The notes below the pieces were generated by a model, which ran no database searches, was not told the origin of the DNA, and saw nothing but the letters and a program-made list of their open reading frames with translations. The position numbers and the translations under genes are program-made. Below are positions 7,960 to 15,317 of a stretch of 64,000 nucleotides of DNA, piece by piece (the first letter of the stretch is position 1; each line of letters starts with the position of its first letter). Source of the stretch: Burkholderiaceae bacterium (GTDB taxonomy: Bacteria > Pseudomonadota > Gammaproteobacteria > Burkholderiales > Burkholderiaceae_C); the NCBI GenBank assembly GCA_023150375.1, contig JAKLLA010000013.1:1-64000 (forward strand), written 5' to 3'.

Positions 7960-8442
7960 TCAGCGCTTCCCGCTGGCGCGCGCGTAGGCGTCCAGGCCGC
8001 CGCGCGCCTTCCACTCGTTGAAGCCGCCGTACATCAGCCGCACGTTCTCGAAGCCGTCCAGGCGCAGCGCCATCGCCACCTGGGCGGCGAAGGAACTGGT
8101 GTTGCAGTAAACGAGGAGGGTCTTGTCCCTGGGCAGCTTCGAGCGCTGCGCGAAGACCTGGCGCCATTCGATGTTCACCGCGCCCGGGATGTGCGCCTTG
8201 GCGAACTGGGCGGCATCGCGCACGTCGAGCACGTGGAACTTCGGATAGTCCTCGGCGGGAATCTGCTCCGGCAGGAGGGTGCCGGCGCTGGCATCGACGA
8301 AGTCGAAGTAGCCTTCCAGCGCGCCGATCGTGGCCTTGTCGGCCTGCGCATGGGCCGCGAGAGGGGCAAAGGCTGCCATGGCGAGGGCGAGGGTCAGGGC
8401 CCATGAGCCCGGGATCGGACGTGGGGTACGGCGTGGGATCAC
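7960..8442 (-). CDS. exported single-domain rhodanese
   Basis: The GTG at 8442 is chosen because GGAGA stands five bases upstream and because it places a clean signal peptide at the N-terminus (SWALTLALAMAAFAPLAAHA, cleavage near residue 32). The mature protein is one rhodanese domain: FHVLDVRDAAQFAKAHIPGAVNI, the active-site loop CNTSS with Cys113, then YGGFNEWKARGG. Such proteins carry or transfer sulfane sulfur in the periplasm; the second Asn/Ser-type loop suggests a non-classical substrate. It lies downstream of the ArsR-rhodanese fusion gene on the same strand, with a 122-base gap, which suggests a shared sulfur-related role and possibly shared control. Confidence 0.82.
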   Translation of the reverse strand: MIPRRTPRPIPGSWALTLALAMAAFAPLAAHAQADKATIGALEGYFDFVDASAGTLLPEQIPAEDYPKFHVLDVRDAAQFAKAHIPGAVNIEWRQVFAQRSKLPRDKTLLVYCNTSSFAAQVAMALRLDGFENVRLMYGGFNEWKARGGLDAYARASGKR

Positions 8443-8564
8443 GCAGGTCTCCGGTGGTTGAGTGGATTGAGGACGGTCAGGCCGCCGACAGGCTGCACCC
8501 GGGGCCGGCGGCCGCTCCCGCTTGCAGCCCGGGCCCTCGCCCAGTGCCGGCACGACCTTGCGCA

Positions 8565-9227
8565 TCAGCCGCGCGCAAGTGGCAGCCCTGCCGCCTGCCA
8601 CTCGCTGACGCCGTCGCAAGTCTTGCGGGCGCGGTAGCCCTGCTCGCGCAGCAGCTTCACGGCCTCGTCGGACATCAGACAGAACGGGCCGCGACAGTAG
8701 GCGACGATCTCCACGTCGCGCGGCAGTTCGGCCAGGCGCTGCGCCAGCTCCGACAGCGGCAGCGAGCGGGCGTAGGGCAGATGTGCGGCGTCGTACTCCT
8801 CAGGCGGTCGCACGTCCAGCACCACCACCTCGCCGCGCCGGGCCTGCGCCAGCAGTTCCGAGCGGCCCAGCTGCGCCAGCCGGTCGGGTTCGGACGCCAT
8901 CTGCTGCAGCGCCAATTGCAGCTCGACCAGGTGCTCCTCGGCCACCTGGCGCAGCATCACACCGAGCTGGGCGACGTCCGGCCCGCTGAGCCGGTAGATC
9001 ATGCGCTGGCCTTCGCGCTTGACCTGCACCAGCCGGGCTTCCTTCAGCGCCTTGAGGTGGGCGCTGGCCAGCTTGATGTCGATGCCCACGGCGGCGGCCA
9101 GCGCGTCGACGGCCTTGTCGCCCTGTGCCAGCATCTCCAGGATCTCCAGCCGTTTCGGGCTGGCCAGGGCCTTGCCGACGCGGGCCACCTGTTCGTACAG
9201 CAGATCCTTGAGGGTGCGGGGCTCCAT
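8565..9227 (-). CDS. ArsR-family regulator fused to a rhodanese domain
   Basis: The 220-residue product joins an ArsR-type winged helix (about residues 15-95; VGKALASPKRLEILEMLA, then SAHLKALKEARLV) to a rhodanese domain (about 122-215) with the active-site loop CRGPFC (Cys178 and Cys183). Fusions of this type are known as predicted sensors of reactive sulfur or redox state. The helix-turn-helix half has no cysteines and no obvious metal site, so signal input is likely through the rhodanese cysteines. Immediately upstream lies an AT-rich segment with symmetric repeats, a plausible autoregulatory site. The next genes on the same strand encode a periplasmic rhodanese and a TonB-like protein. 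Confidence 0.87.
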   Translation of the reverse strand: MEPRTLKDLLYEQVARVGKALASPKRLEILEMLAQGDKAVDALAAAVGIDIKLASAHLKALKEARLVQVKREGQRMIYRLSGPDVAQLGVMLRQVAEEHLVELQLALQQMASEPDRLAQLGRSELLAQARRGEVVVLDVRPPEEYDAAHLPYARSLPLSELAQRLAELPRDVEIVAYCRGPFCLMSDEAVKLLREQGYRARKTCDGVSEWQAAGLPLARG

Positions 9228-9230
9228 GCT

Positions 9231-9268
9231 CTTATTCTAATAATCGTTTGAATAAGCAAAAACTTATT
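9231..9268. promoter_or_regulatory. AT-rich repeated half-sites, probable operator/promoter of the ArsR-rhodanese gene
   Basis: CTTATTC (9231-9237) and GAATAAG (9250-9256) form a perfect inverted repeat with a 12-base spacer, and AATAAG (9251-9256) pairs again with CTTATT (9263-9268) across six bases. The three half-sites start four bases upstream of the regulator's ATG and stand out as the most AT-rich stretch of the region. ArsR proteins bind such repeats over their own promoters, so autoregulation is likely. Confidence 0.55.
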
Positions 9269-9270
9269 TT

Positions 9271-9595
9271 TAACCGGCACCGACCTGCTGAACGTCGAAG
9301 CGACCGCCCACCCTGACCGAACGGTGGCCGCGTCGCTGGGCTCGGCCTGCCACGGCGAGCAGCATGCCGTCGGTGGCGTGCTGGCCGCGATGGGCATCGT
9401 GGCGGCCCGCGCCAGCGAGGCGGTCCGGCAGTCGGCACGACACAGGCGGAAGAGGTCGATCGCGCGGAGGCTGCGCGGGTGGCGGCCTGCTCGAAGGTGG
9501 CGCGCAGCAAGGCAGGCGCCGTCGAAACACGGGCACGCGCAGTCCGTTTCGAGTACGATGGCTTCGCTGATATGCACAAGACCGTCCGCTCTTAG
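9271..9595 (+). pseudogene. C-terminal remnant of a cysteine desulfurase (class V aminotransferase)
   Basis: Translation in the frame of 9324 reads TVAASLGSACHGEQHAVGG and then VLAAMGIVAARASEAVRQSA. This matches the active-site Cys loop and following helix of NifS/CsdA-type cysteine desulfurases (typically ...ASTGSACH...VLLAMG...AVRLSLG). Around 9436 the match moves to the +2 frame, which continues TTQAEEVDRAEAARVAA, the usual C-terminal helix of these enzymes, and stops at 9593-9595. The N-terminal 300 residues, including the PLP lysine, are missing. It is therefore a degraded fragment with a frameshift, lying between the ArsR-rhodanese gene and cspA. Its loss beside rhodanese genes hints at former sulfur-transfer clustering. 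Confidence 0.55.
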
Positions 9596-9714
9596 GTCTT
9601 TCTTCCCGCTCCGGCGCTCTGCCGGCGGTCGAGTCGAATCCCCTTCTGAAGATCTTCTTGGCGTCTCTTCGCCGGGCGCGCTGTTGCGCTCTGCAACTTC
9701 GAAAGGAATTCGAT

Positions 9715-9927
9715 ATGACGACTGAAACCGGTACCGTGAAGTGGTTCAACGAAGGCAAGGGCTTCGGGTTCATCGCCCCCGACGGCGGTGGCAAGGATCT
9801 CTTTGCCCACTTCAAGGAAATTCAGGGCGGTGGGTTCAAGACGCTGACGGAGAACCAGCGTGTGCAATTCGAGGTCACCCAGGGTCAGAAAGGCCCGCAG
9901 GCGTCGAAGATCCGCACGCTGGGCTGA
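9715..9927 (+). CDS. cspA: cold-shock domain protein
   Basis: The 70-residue product is a single cold-shock domain with both RNA-binding motifs: [15 protein letters not shown] (RNP1 at residues 13-18) and DLFAHF (RNP2). It ends after one domain, as in CspA-type RNA chaperones of betaproteobacteria. The ATG at 9715 follows AAAGGAA at a normal distance. Which paralogue this is, and whether it is cold-induced, cannot be told from the sequence. The leader upstream overlaps the decayed cysteine desulfurase fragment, so the promoter must have formed in or next to that remnant. A strong intrinsic terminator follows. Confidence 0.92.
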   Translation: MTTETGTVKWFNEGKGFGFIAPDGGGKDLFAHFKEIQGGGFKTLTENQRVQFEVTQGQKGPQASKIRTLG

Positions 9928-9979
9928 TCCCGGCGGCAGCACTGCCGGATGTCGGGTACGACCTGGCATCCGCTGACGA

Positions 9980-10004
9980 AAGCGCGGCTTGGCCGCGCTT
10001 TTTT
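9980..10004 (+). terminator. rho-independent terminator after cspA
   Basis: AAGCGCGGC (9980-9988) pairs with GCCGCGCTT (9992-10000) across a three-base loop, followed directly by a T-run. It stands 52 bases after the cspA stop and just before the protease gene. Confidence 0.9.
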
Positions 10005-10027
10005 CTTTCCCGCTGAAGGATGTCCAC

Positions 10028-11038
10028 GTGAAGAACCTGCAAGAAGCCACCGAACGCATCTGCGAGCTCAAGGGCAGCCAGGTGGCGCTCGATGCGCTCG
10101 TGCCGGCGGTCATCGAGGCGCTGTCCGGATCGGCGCGCAGGCGGCTGATGGCGTCCTTCGATGCGCACGCAGAAGTCGCTCGCACGGCCATGCTGCACGC
10201 AGACATTTCCGATGTCGTCCTGTCCTCCTTCGAGCGCGACGTGGCGCGCAACCGGACGCTTCTCCAGGGCCGCATGGGGCCCCTTCGCTCCGGGCTGCCC
10301 GCCGGCGTGGATGGCCTGCTGCTGACGACCACGCGCATCACCACGTTCTCGGCGGACCAGGTCCTGACGAGCGCCAGCGGGTTCTTCTACCGCCGCGGCG
10401 ATCGGCTCTTCCTGGTGAGCAACCTCCACGTCTTTGCCGACGCCGACAGCGGGCACCTGCCCGACCGCATCGAACTCGGCGTCCATACCGACCTGCAGGA
10501 CCTGACGCGGCACGCCACGGTCTCGCTGCCGCTGTACCACCAGGGCATCCGGCAATGGCGCGAGGCCACGGACGCGGGCGGCACGGTCGACATTGCCGCC
10601 ATGGACATCCCGGCGACCGCTCTGCCGGCAGATGCCGTACTGCAGGCCTTCGACGAAACGCATCTGGAGCCGCGGGACGAGGAGATCTCGATCGGCGACG
10701 CGCTGACCATCGTCGGCTTCCCGCTCGGTTTCCACGACACGGTGCACCACCTGGCGGTGGCGCGCAGCGCGTCCGTGGCTTCGGCCTACGGCGTTCGCTT
10801 TCAGCGCCAGGGCTGCTTCCTGACCGATGCGCGCATGCACCGGGGCAGCAGCGGTTCTCCGGTCGTGCGACGGCGCGCCCACGACCGCTCGGCGGCCCCT
10901 GCATCGTCCTGGCAGCTGCTCGGCGTTCACTCCACCCGCATGGACATGCGCAGCCGCGACCGGACCCAGGATGAATCGCTGGGGCTGAACTGCGCCTGGT
11001 ATGCGCAGGTGCTGGCGATGCTCACCGGCGATGGCTGA
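10028..11038 (+). CDS. trypsin-like serine protease domain protein
   Basis: The product (336 residues) starts at GTG 10028, which has AAGGA eight bases upstream; an earlier in-frame TTG lies inside the cspA terminator and is rejected. An N-terminal helical part (about 1-105) precedes a trypsin-like fold with a complete-looking triad: His134 in FLVSNLHVF, Asp188 in TVDIAAMDI, and Ser275 in HRGSSGSPVV. No signal peptide is visible, so the enzyme appears cytoplasmic, which is uncommon for this fold. The domain resembles the S1-type proteases attached to stress or defence proteins, with the helical N-terminus as a possible adaptor. No partner gene is adjacent; cspA upstream is separated by a terminator. 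Confidence 0.72.
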   Translation: MKNLQEATERICELKGSQVALDALVPAVIEALSGSARRRLMASFDAHAEVARTAMLHADISDVVLSSFERDVARNRTLLQGRMGPLRSGLPAGVDGLLLTTTRITTFSADQVLTSASGFFYRRGDRLFLVSNLHVFADADSGHLPDRIELGVHTDLQDLTRHATVSLPLYHQGIRQWREATDAGGTVDIAAMDIPATALPADAVLQAFDETHLEPRDEEISIGDALTIVGFPLGFHDTVHHLAVARSASVASAYGVRFQRQGCFLTDARMHRGSSGSPVVRRRAHDRSAAPASSWQLLGVHSTRMDMRSRDRTQDESLGLNCAWYAQVLAMLTGDG

Positions 11039-11113
11039 GTACAGTCACGGCCGCCAAGACATCCCCATCGGGCAGCGCCCGGCCGAACGGCCGGCGCGGC
11101 CCACCTGCCTGCC

Positions 11114-12694
11114 ATGCGCTCTGCCCTCTTCGTCGACTTCGACAACGTCTTCACCGGCCTGCGGCGCCTCAGCCCGGCCTATGCGGAGGCCTTCGCGCGG
11201 CAGCCCTCGCGCTGGCTGGACTGGCTGATCACCACGCTGCAGCCGCCCGCCGGCGCAGGCGAGGGCGCAGTGCGGCGCGTGCTGGTGCGGCGCTGCTACC
11301 TCAACCCGGTGATGTACCAGGGCTGGCGCATCGGCTTCAGCCGGGCCGGCTTCGAGATCGTCGACTGCCCGCCGATGACCTCGGCCGGCAAGACCAGCAC
11401 CGACATCCACATGGTGCTGGACATCGTCGACGTGCTGCAGGCGCAGACGCACTACGACGAGTTCATCGTCTTCTCGGCCGACGCGGACTTCACCCCGGTG
11501 CTGCGCAAGTTGCGCCGCGAGGACCGGCGCACGACCATGTTCGCGGCCGGTGCCACCTCGGCCTCCTACGACGCCTGCGCCGACCTGATCATCGACCCCG
11601 AGGCCTTCATCCACGAGGCGCTGGGCTTCGACGAGGAGGAGGCCGCCCCGCCCGCCCCCAGCCTCGAAAGCCTGCTGGCGCAGGCCGAGGAACTGGTCTG
11701 GGCGATGGTGGACGAGGCCGCCCAGCCCGTGCCGCTGCCGGCCCTGACCAAGGCGCTGGCCACCCGCATCCCGGCGCTGCCGGCCACCGATTGGGCCGGC
11801 AAGGGCACCTTCATCGCGCTGCTGCGCAGCCTGCCGCTCGAGCCGCTGCGCATCGACCGCGAGCTCAATGCGATGCTCGACCCGCGCCGCCTGCCCGGCG
11901 CCGCGGTCGCGGCCCCGGCCGCAACCCCTGCGAGCCTCCCCGCCGGCGCGCTCACCGGCACGCCCCCTGCCCGCGCCCTGCCCGCCGCGAGCAGCCGGCC
12001 GGAGCCCAGGCCCGCCGCTGCGGCAACGCCGGAGCAGATCGCCCGCCTGCTCGGCGAGGAGGTGGCCGCCTCCGACCGGCCCGTGCCGGTGGCGCGGCTG
12101 GCCCAGGTGGTGCGCGCGCGCTTCCCGGGCATCGAGGCGAACTGGCTGGGCCATGGCAGCTGGAAGCGGCTGCTGGAGTCGCTGCGGCCGGACCGGGTGC
12201 GCATCGAGTGGCGCCAGCTGGCCGGCTGGGCGCTGGACCCGGACCGCCACGTGCTGGCCCTGGCCCCGGCGCCGGCCGCACCGTCTGCCGTCGAAGCGGC
12301 GAATCCGCAGGCCGCCTCGATCGCCCGCCTGCTCGATGCCGTCGACCTGCCGCTGCTCGAGCCGGCGAAGTACCGCGCCCAGCTCGAGGGGCTGGCGCTG
12401 GCGCTGGACTTCCAGCCCTACTCGCTGTCGGCAGTGACGAAGTTCATGCGCGACCACTGCCAGCGGCTCGAGCTCGCCGTCAGCCGCGAGCAGTGCCTGC
12501 GCCTGCTGCGCACGCTGGTGTTCAACGGCTTCGACCCCGAGGCCTCGCCGCACGGCTTCGAGGACCTGGTGGCGACGACCTGCGGCGTGATCGTCGCGGC
12601 CTGCCAGCGCGAGGGCGTGCCGATCGACGACGAGGATCGCCAGGCGCTGCTGGAGTGGATGACCGACGGGGGCGGGGCGGAGGGGCGCGCCTGA
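11114..12694 (+). CDS. NYN-domain RNase-like protein with OST-HTH/LOTUS repeats
   Basis: The 526-residue product starts with a NYN/PIN-like nuclease domain (about residues 1-160): LFVDFDNVF, DIHMVLDIVDVL and FSADADFTPVLRKL supply the acidic residues that bind metal in this family. Two OST-HTH/LOTUS-like segments follow, at about 195-255 (EELVWAMVDEAAQPVPLPAL onward) and 308-370 (IARLLGEEVAASDRPVPVAR onward), separated by an Ala/Pro-rich linker. A further helical C-terminal part (about 400-520) is unassigned. Proteins of this layout are thought to bind and cleave RNA, but bacterial members are little studied. It stands alone between a protease gene and the truncated DUF4395 gene, so the context gives no target. 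Confidence 0.8.
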   Translation: MRSALFVDFDNVFTGLRRLSPAYAEAFARQPSRWLDWLITTLQPPAGAGEGAVRRVLVRRCYLNPVMYQGWRIGFSRAGFEIVDCPPMTSAGKTSTDIHMVLDIVDVLQAQTHYDEFIVFSADADFTPVLRKLRREDRRTTMFAAGATSASYDACADLIIDPEAFIHEALGFDEEEAAPPAPSLESLLAQAEELVWAMVDEAAQPVPLPALTKALATRIPALPATDWAGKGTFIALLRSLPLEPLRIDRELNAMLDPRRLPGAAVAAPAATPASLPAGALTGTPPARALPAASSRPEPRPAAAATPEQIARLLGEEVAASDRPVPVARLAQVVRARFPGIEANWLGHGSWKRLLESLRPDRVRIEWRQLAGWALDPDRHVLALAPAPAAPSAVEAANPQAASIARLLDAVDLPLLEPAKYRAQLEGLALALDFQPYSLSAVTKFMRDHCQRLELAVSREQCLRLLRTLVFNGFDPEASPHGFEDLVATTCGVIVAACQREGVPIDDEDRQALLEWMTDGGGAEGRA

Positions 12695-12842
12695 GGGCTG
12701 CCGGCCGGGCACACCTTGGCCGTATCACGGTGGCGCATGGCTGGCCGCTGCCACATCGCGATGCCGACGGTCCACCTGCGGCCATCGGCATTGCGGGCCT
12801 CACATGTTTCAATCCCGCCATCGCCCCCCTGCCCTTGCACCC

Positions 12843-13121
12843 ATGCCCCAGATCTTCGCCTTCGGTGAACGGCGCCCCGAATTCCCGATTCCCGTGCTCG
12901 ATGAACGCGCGGTGCGCGCCGCCGCCGGCAGCGCGGTCGAGTTCGTGAGCTTCCCGGCAGGTCCAGGCACTCCGCCGGGTGTCAGGGGGCCTGGTCCGCC
13001 AGCGATGTCGAGGCCCCCTGAAACCGCGCCTGAAGTAAGCCGACGATGGCCAGCCTCGAGAACGCTCCGACACAGGGCCTTCGGCGCCCGCTGCCTGGAG
13101 CTGGAGCGGGAACGCGGGTGA
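12843..13121 (+). pseudogene. truncated DUF4395-family gene
   Basis: The first 30 codons (MPQIFAFGERRPEFPIPVL, then DERAVRAAAG) match the start of DUF4395 membrane proteins, which continue with hydrophobic helices. Here the similarity ends after about residue 30, and the frame runs on in Pro/Arg-rich sequence without any membrane segment to a stop at 13119-13121. The 5' end is thus preserved and the rest replaced or lost. An 11-bp inverted repeat (12982-13021) lies just after the break point, which may mark an insertion or deletion event. Confidence 0.5.
12982..13021. repeat. 11-bp perfect inverted repeat at a gene break point
   Basis: TCAGGGGGCCT (12982-12992) and AGGCCCCCTGA (13011-13021) are perfectly complementary with an 18-base spacer. 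There is no T-run, so a terminator is unlikely. Its place just after the broken DUF4395 gene suggests the trace of a mobile element, but no known terminal repeat could be assigned. Confidence 0.45.
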
Positions 13122-13322
13122 CCGTGATGAGCCCCTCCGACTGGAACCCGACAGGAGCCTCGTGATCGCAGAACGCCTCACGAAGACCGACAGGTCCCCG
13201 CACAGATCGGTCGCTGCGCCGATGCACCTGCCCCTACACTGACGCGGCGCGGCGGGGGCCGTGCCCGCCGGCCTCCCGCACCGACTCCGTCCCCCTCCCT
13301 CCCCTCCCCCTCGCGTCGCGCC
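13122..13322. other. gene-free stretch between the broken DUF4395 gene and paiB
   Basis: No gene is visible. It probably contains the paiB promoter; CTACACT near 13231 could be a -10 element, but no matching -35 is evident. Confidence 0.35.
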
Positions 13323-13973
13323 ATGTACCTGCCCACGCACTTTGCCGAACCCCGCGTCGAGGAACTGCACCGCATCGTCCAGGCGCATCCGCTGGGCATG
13401 CTGGTACGCAGCACGCCGGCCGGCCTGGAGGCCGACCACCTGCCCTTCCTGCTGCAGACCGACGCGGGCAACCCGGGCGGCGCAGGCAGGCTGAGCGCGC
13501 ATGTTGCCCGCGCCAATCCGCTCTGGCGCGAGGTACGCGACGGCGAGCAGGTGCTGGTGGTGTTTCGCGGTGCGCAGGGCTACGTCTCGCCCAACTGGTA
13601 CCCGGCCAAGCCGCAGACCCACCGCTTCGTGCCGACCTGGAACTACGAGGTGGTGCACGCGCACGGAACGATCCACATCCACGACGACGAAGCGTACGTG
13701 CGCGGCGTGGTGGCCCGGCTGACCCGACGGCACGAGGCCGACCAGCCGCAGCCCTGGCAGATGGGCGATGCGCCGGCCGACTACCTGAGCGAGCAGCTGG
13801 GCCGCATCGTCGGGCTGGAAATCCGCCTGAACCGGCTGGAGGGCAAGCGCAAGCTCCACCAGAACCACGAAACGCGCAACCGGGAAGGGGCCATCCAGGG
13901 GCTGGAAGCGCAGGGCCGACACGACCTGGCGCAGGCCATGCGGGCCAGCCTGAACCCCGCCGGCGGTCTTTGA
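13323..13973 (+). CDS. paiB: PaiB-family FMN-binding protein
   Basis: The 216-residue product follows the PaiB (FMN-binding negative transcriptional regulator) pattern closely: [19 protein letters not shown] at the start, DHLPFLL, a central SPNWYPAKP...[13 protein letters not shown] block and the C-terminal [15 protein letters not shown] region. The fold is a split barrel binding flavin. In Bacillus PaiB is linked to sporulation and protease repression; in proteobacteria its role is not established, and a flavin-dependent enzyme is as likely as a regulator. The small multidrug transporter gene sugE follows 19 bases after the stop, so the two probably form an operon. Confidence 0.88.
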   Translation: MYLPTHFAEPRVEELHRIVQAHPLGMLVRSTPAGLEADHLPFLLQTDAGNPGGAGRLSAHVARANPLWREVRDGEQVLVVFRGAQGYVSPNWYPAKPQTHRFVPTWNYEVVHAHGTIHIHDDEAYVRGVVARLTRRHEADQPQPWQMGDAPADYLSEQLGRIVGLEIRLNRLEGKRKLHQNHETRNREGAIQGLEAQGRHDLAQAMRASLNPAGGL

Positions 13974-13992
13974 GCCGGCCCAGGAGCTGCAC

Positions 13993-14310
13993 ATGGCGTG
14001 GCTGCTGCTGATCGTCGCCGGCCTGCTGGAGGTCGGCTGGGCCATCGGCCTGAAGTACACCGAGGGCTTCACCCGGCTGTGGCCGAGCGTCTTCACGCTG
14101 GCCGCGATGGTGCTGAGCGTCGTGCTGCTCGGCGTGGCGATGAAGTCGCTGCCGGTGGGCACCTCCTATGCGGTCTGGGTGGGCGTGGGCGCCGTCGGCA
14201 CCGCCCTGCTGGGCATGCTGCTGTTCGGCGAGCCCGCCAGCGCCGGCCGCCTGATCAGCCTGGGCCTGATCGTCGCCGGCATCGTCGGGCTGAAGCTGGC
14301 CAGCGGGTGA
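13993..14310 (+). CDS. sugE: SMR-family exporter SugE/Gdx (guanidinium exporter)
   Basis: The 105-residue protein has four membrane helices and the SMR signature with the key Glu ([20 protein letters not shown], Glu at about residue 13). The [14 protein letters not shown] segment places it with SugE/Gdx rather than EmrE. Gdx proteins exchange guanidinium for protons; many are under guanidine riboswitches, but the 19-base gap to paiB leaves no room for one directly in front of this gene. Co-expression with paiB is likely. The length is normal for the family. Confidence 0.88.
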   Translation: MAWLLLIVAGLLEVGWAIGLKYTEGFTRLWPSVFTLAAMVLSVVLLGVAMKSLPVGTSYAVWVGVGAVGTALLGMLLFGEPASAGRLISLGLIVAGIVGLKLASG

Positions 14311-14453
14311 GGGGGCGCGGCGGCCTTCCAGCAGGCCCGCCAGGCCGTTCCCCCGCTCGGGGCCCCGGCGGCGGCGGCCTGCCGATGACCAGCCCCTGCG
14401 CCTTGCAGGCTATGCTGCAGATCCGATCCGACCCGTCCTGCCCCCTCCCCGCC

Positions 14454-15125
14454 ATGCTCGTCAACGCCGACTTCTCCCGCCGCGCCGTGGTGACGGCCGC
14501 CGCGCAGCGCTGGGTCGCCTCGCCGCAGCCCGGCGTCGAACGGGTGATGCTCGACCGCCTGGGCGGCGAGCGGGCCCGCGCCACCAGCCTGGTGCGCTAC
14601 GCGCCGGGCTCGGTCTTCGCGGCCCACGCCCACCCCGGGGGCGAGGAGATCCTGGTGCTGTCGGGCACCTTCCGCGACGACAGCGGCGACTACGGGCCGG
14701 GCAGCTACCTGCGCAATCCGCCGGGGTCGGCGCACCGGCCGTCCAGCCCCGACGGCGCCCTGATCTTCGTGAAGCTCTGGCAGATGCCCGCCAGCGACTG
14801 CGCCACGGTGCGCATCGACACCCGCGCGGCAGACGCCTGGCAGCAGGACGGCGCCGTGGCGCGCTGTGCCCTGCACCGCCACGGCCCGGTGCAGGTCGGC
14901 CTGCTGCGCCTCGCACCCGGGGCGCCGCTGGGGGTCGACACGGGCGGCGGCGCCGAGTGGCTGCTGCTGGAGGGGCAGCTGAACGAGGGCGCCGAGCCCT
15001 TCGCGCCCTTCAGCTGGATGCGCCTGCCGCCGGGCGCCGCGGACCCGGCAGCGCACTTCACCGCCGGGGCCGAGGGCGCGACGCTCTACCTCGCCACCGG
15101 GCATCTGGCTGAGCGCAGCGGCTGA
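14454..15125 (+). CDS. ChrR-like cupin-domain protein
   Basis: The product (223 residues from the ATG at 14454; in-frame ATGs at 14385 and 14412 are alternatives) contains two cupin folds. The first carries the metal-binding pattern FAAHAHPGGEEILVLSGTF (His58, His60, Glu64/65 and a later His), the second is degenerate. This matches the ChrR cupin family, whose members act as anti-sigma factors for ECF sigma factors or as stand-alone enzymes. The zinc-binding N-terminal domain of true ChrR is absent and no sigma factor gene is adjacent, so an anti-sigma role is unlikely. A metal-dependent dioxygenase-like activity is possible but unproven. Confidence 0.68.
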   Translation: MLVNADFSRRAVVTAAAQRWVASPQPGVERVMLDRLGGERARATSLVRYAPGSVFAAHAHPGGEEILVLSGTFRDDSGDYGPGSYLRNPPGSAHRPSSPDGALIFVKLWQMPASDCATVRIDTRAADAWQQDGAVARCALHRHGPVQVGLLRLAPGAPLGVDTGGGAEWLLLEGQLNEGAEPFAPFSWMRLPPGAADPAAHFTAGAEGATLYLATGHLAERSG

Positions 15126-15317
15126 GGACAGGCCGGATCAGGGGCGCGCCAGCGTTCGGCACGACGACGTGTCCGCCAGCTGGGCCGCCGCCCCGGCCTG
15201 AGGCCGCCCGGCTTCAGCCCCACGCCGGCCTGCCGATATCGACGGTGGGGCGGGCATTGGCTTGCCTGCACTGGACCGGGTCCGGACCGGCTCCGGGTTC
15301 CGCCACAGGCAGGGTTC

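Noticed and set aside
9989-10027. Upstream TTG start for the protease gene
   Set aside because: The codon lies inside the cspA terminator hairpin; GTG at 10028 has a proper ribosome site.
13974-13992. Guanidine riboswitch in front of sugE
   Set aside because: Only 19 bases separate paiB and sugE, too short for any guanidine riboswitch class.
14454-15125. Anti-sigma factor ChrR
   Set aside because: The N-terminal zinc-binding anti-sigma domain and an adjacent ECF sigma gene are both absent; only the cupin part matches.
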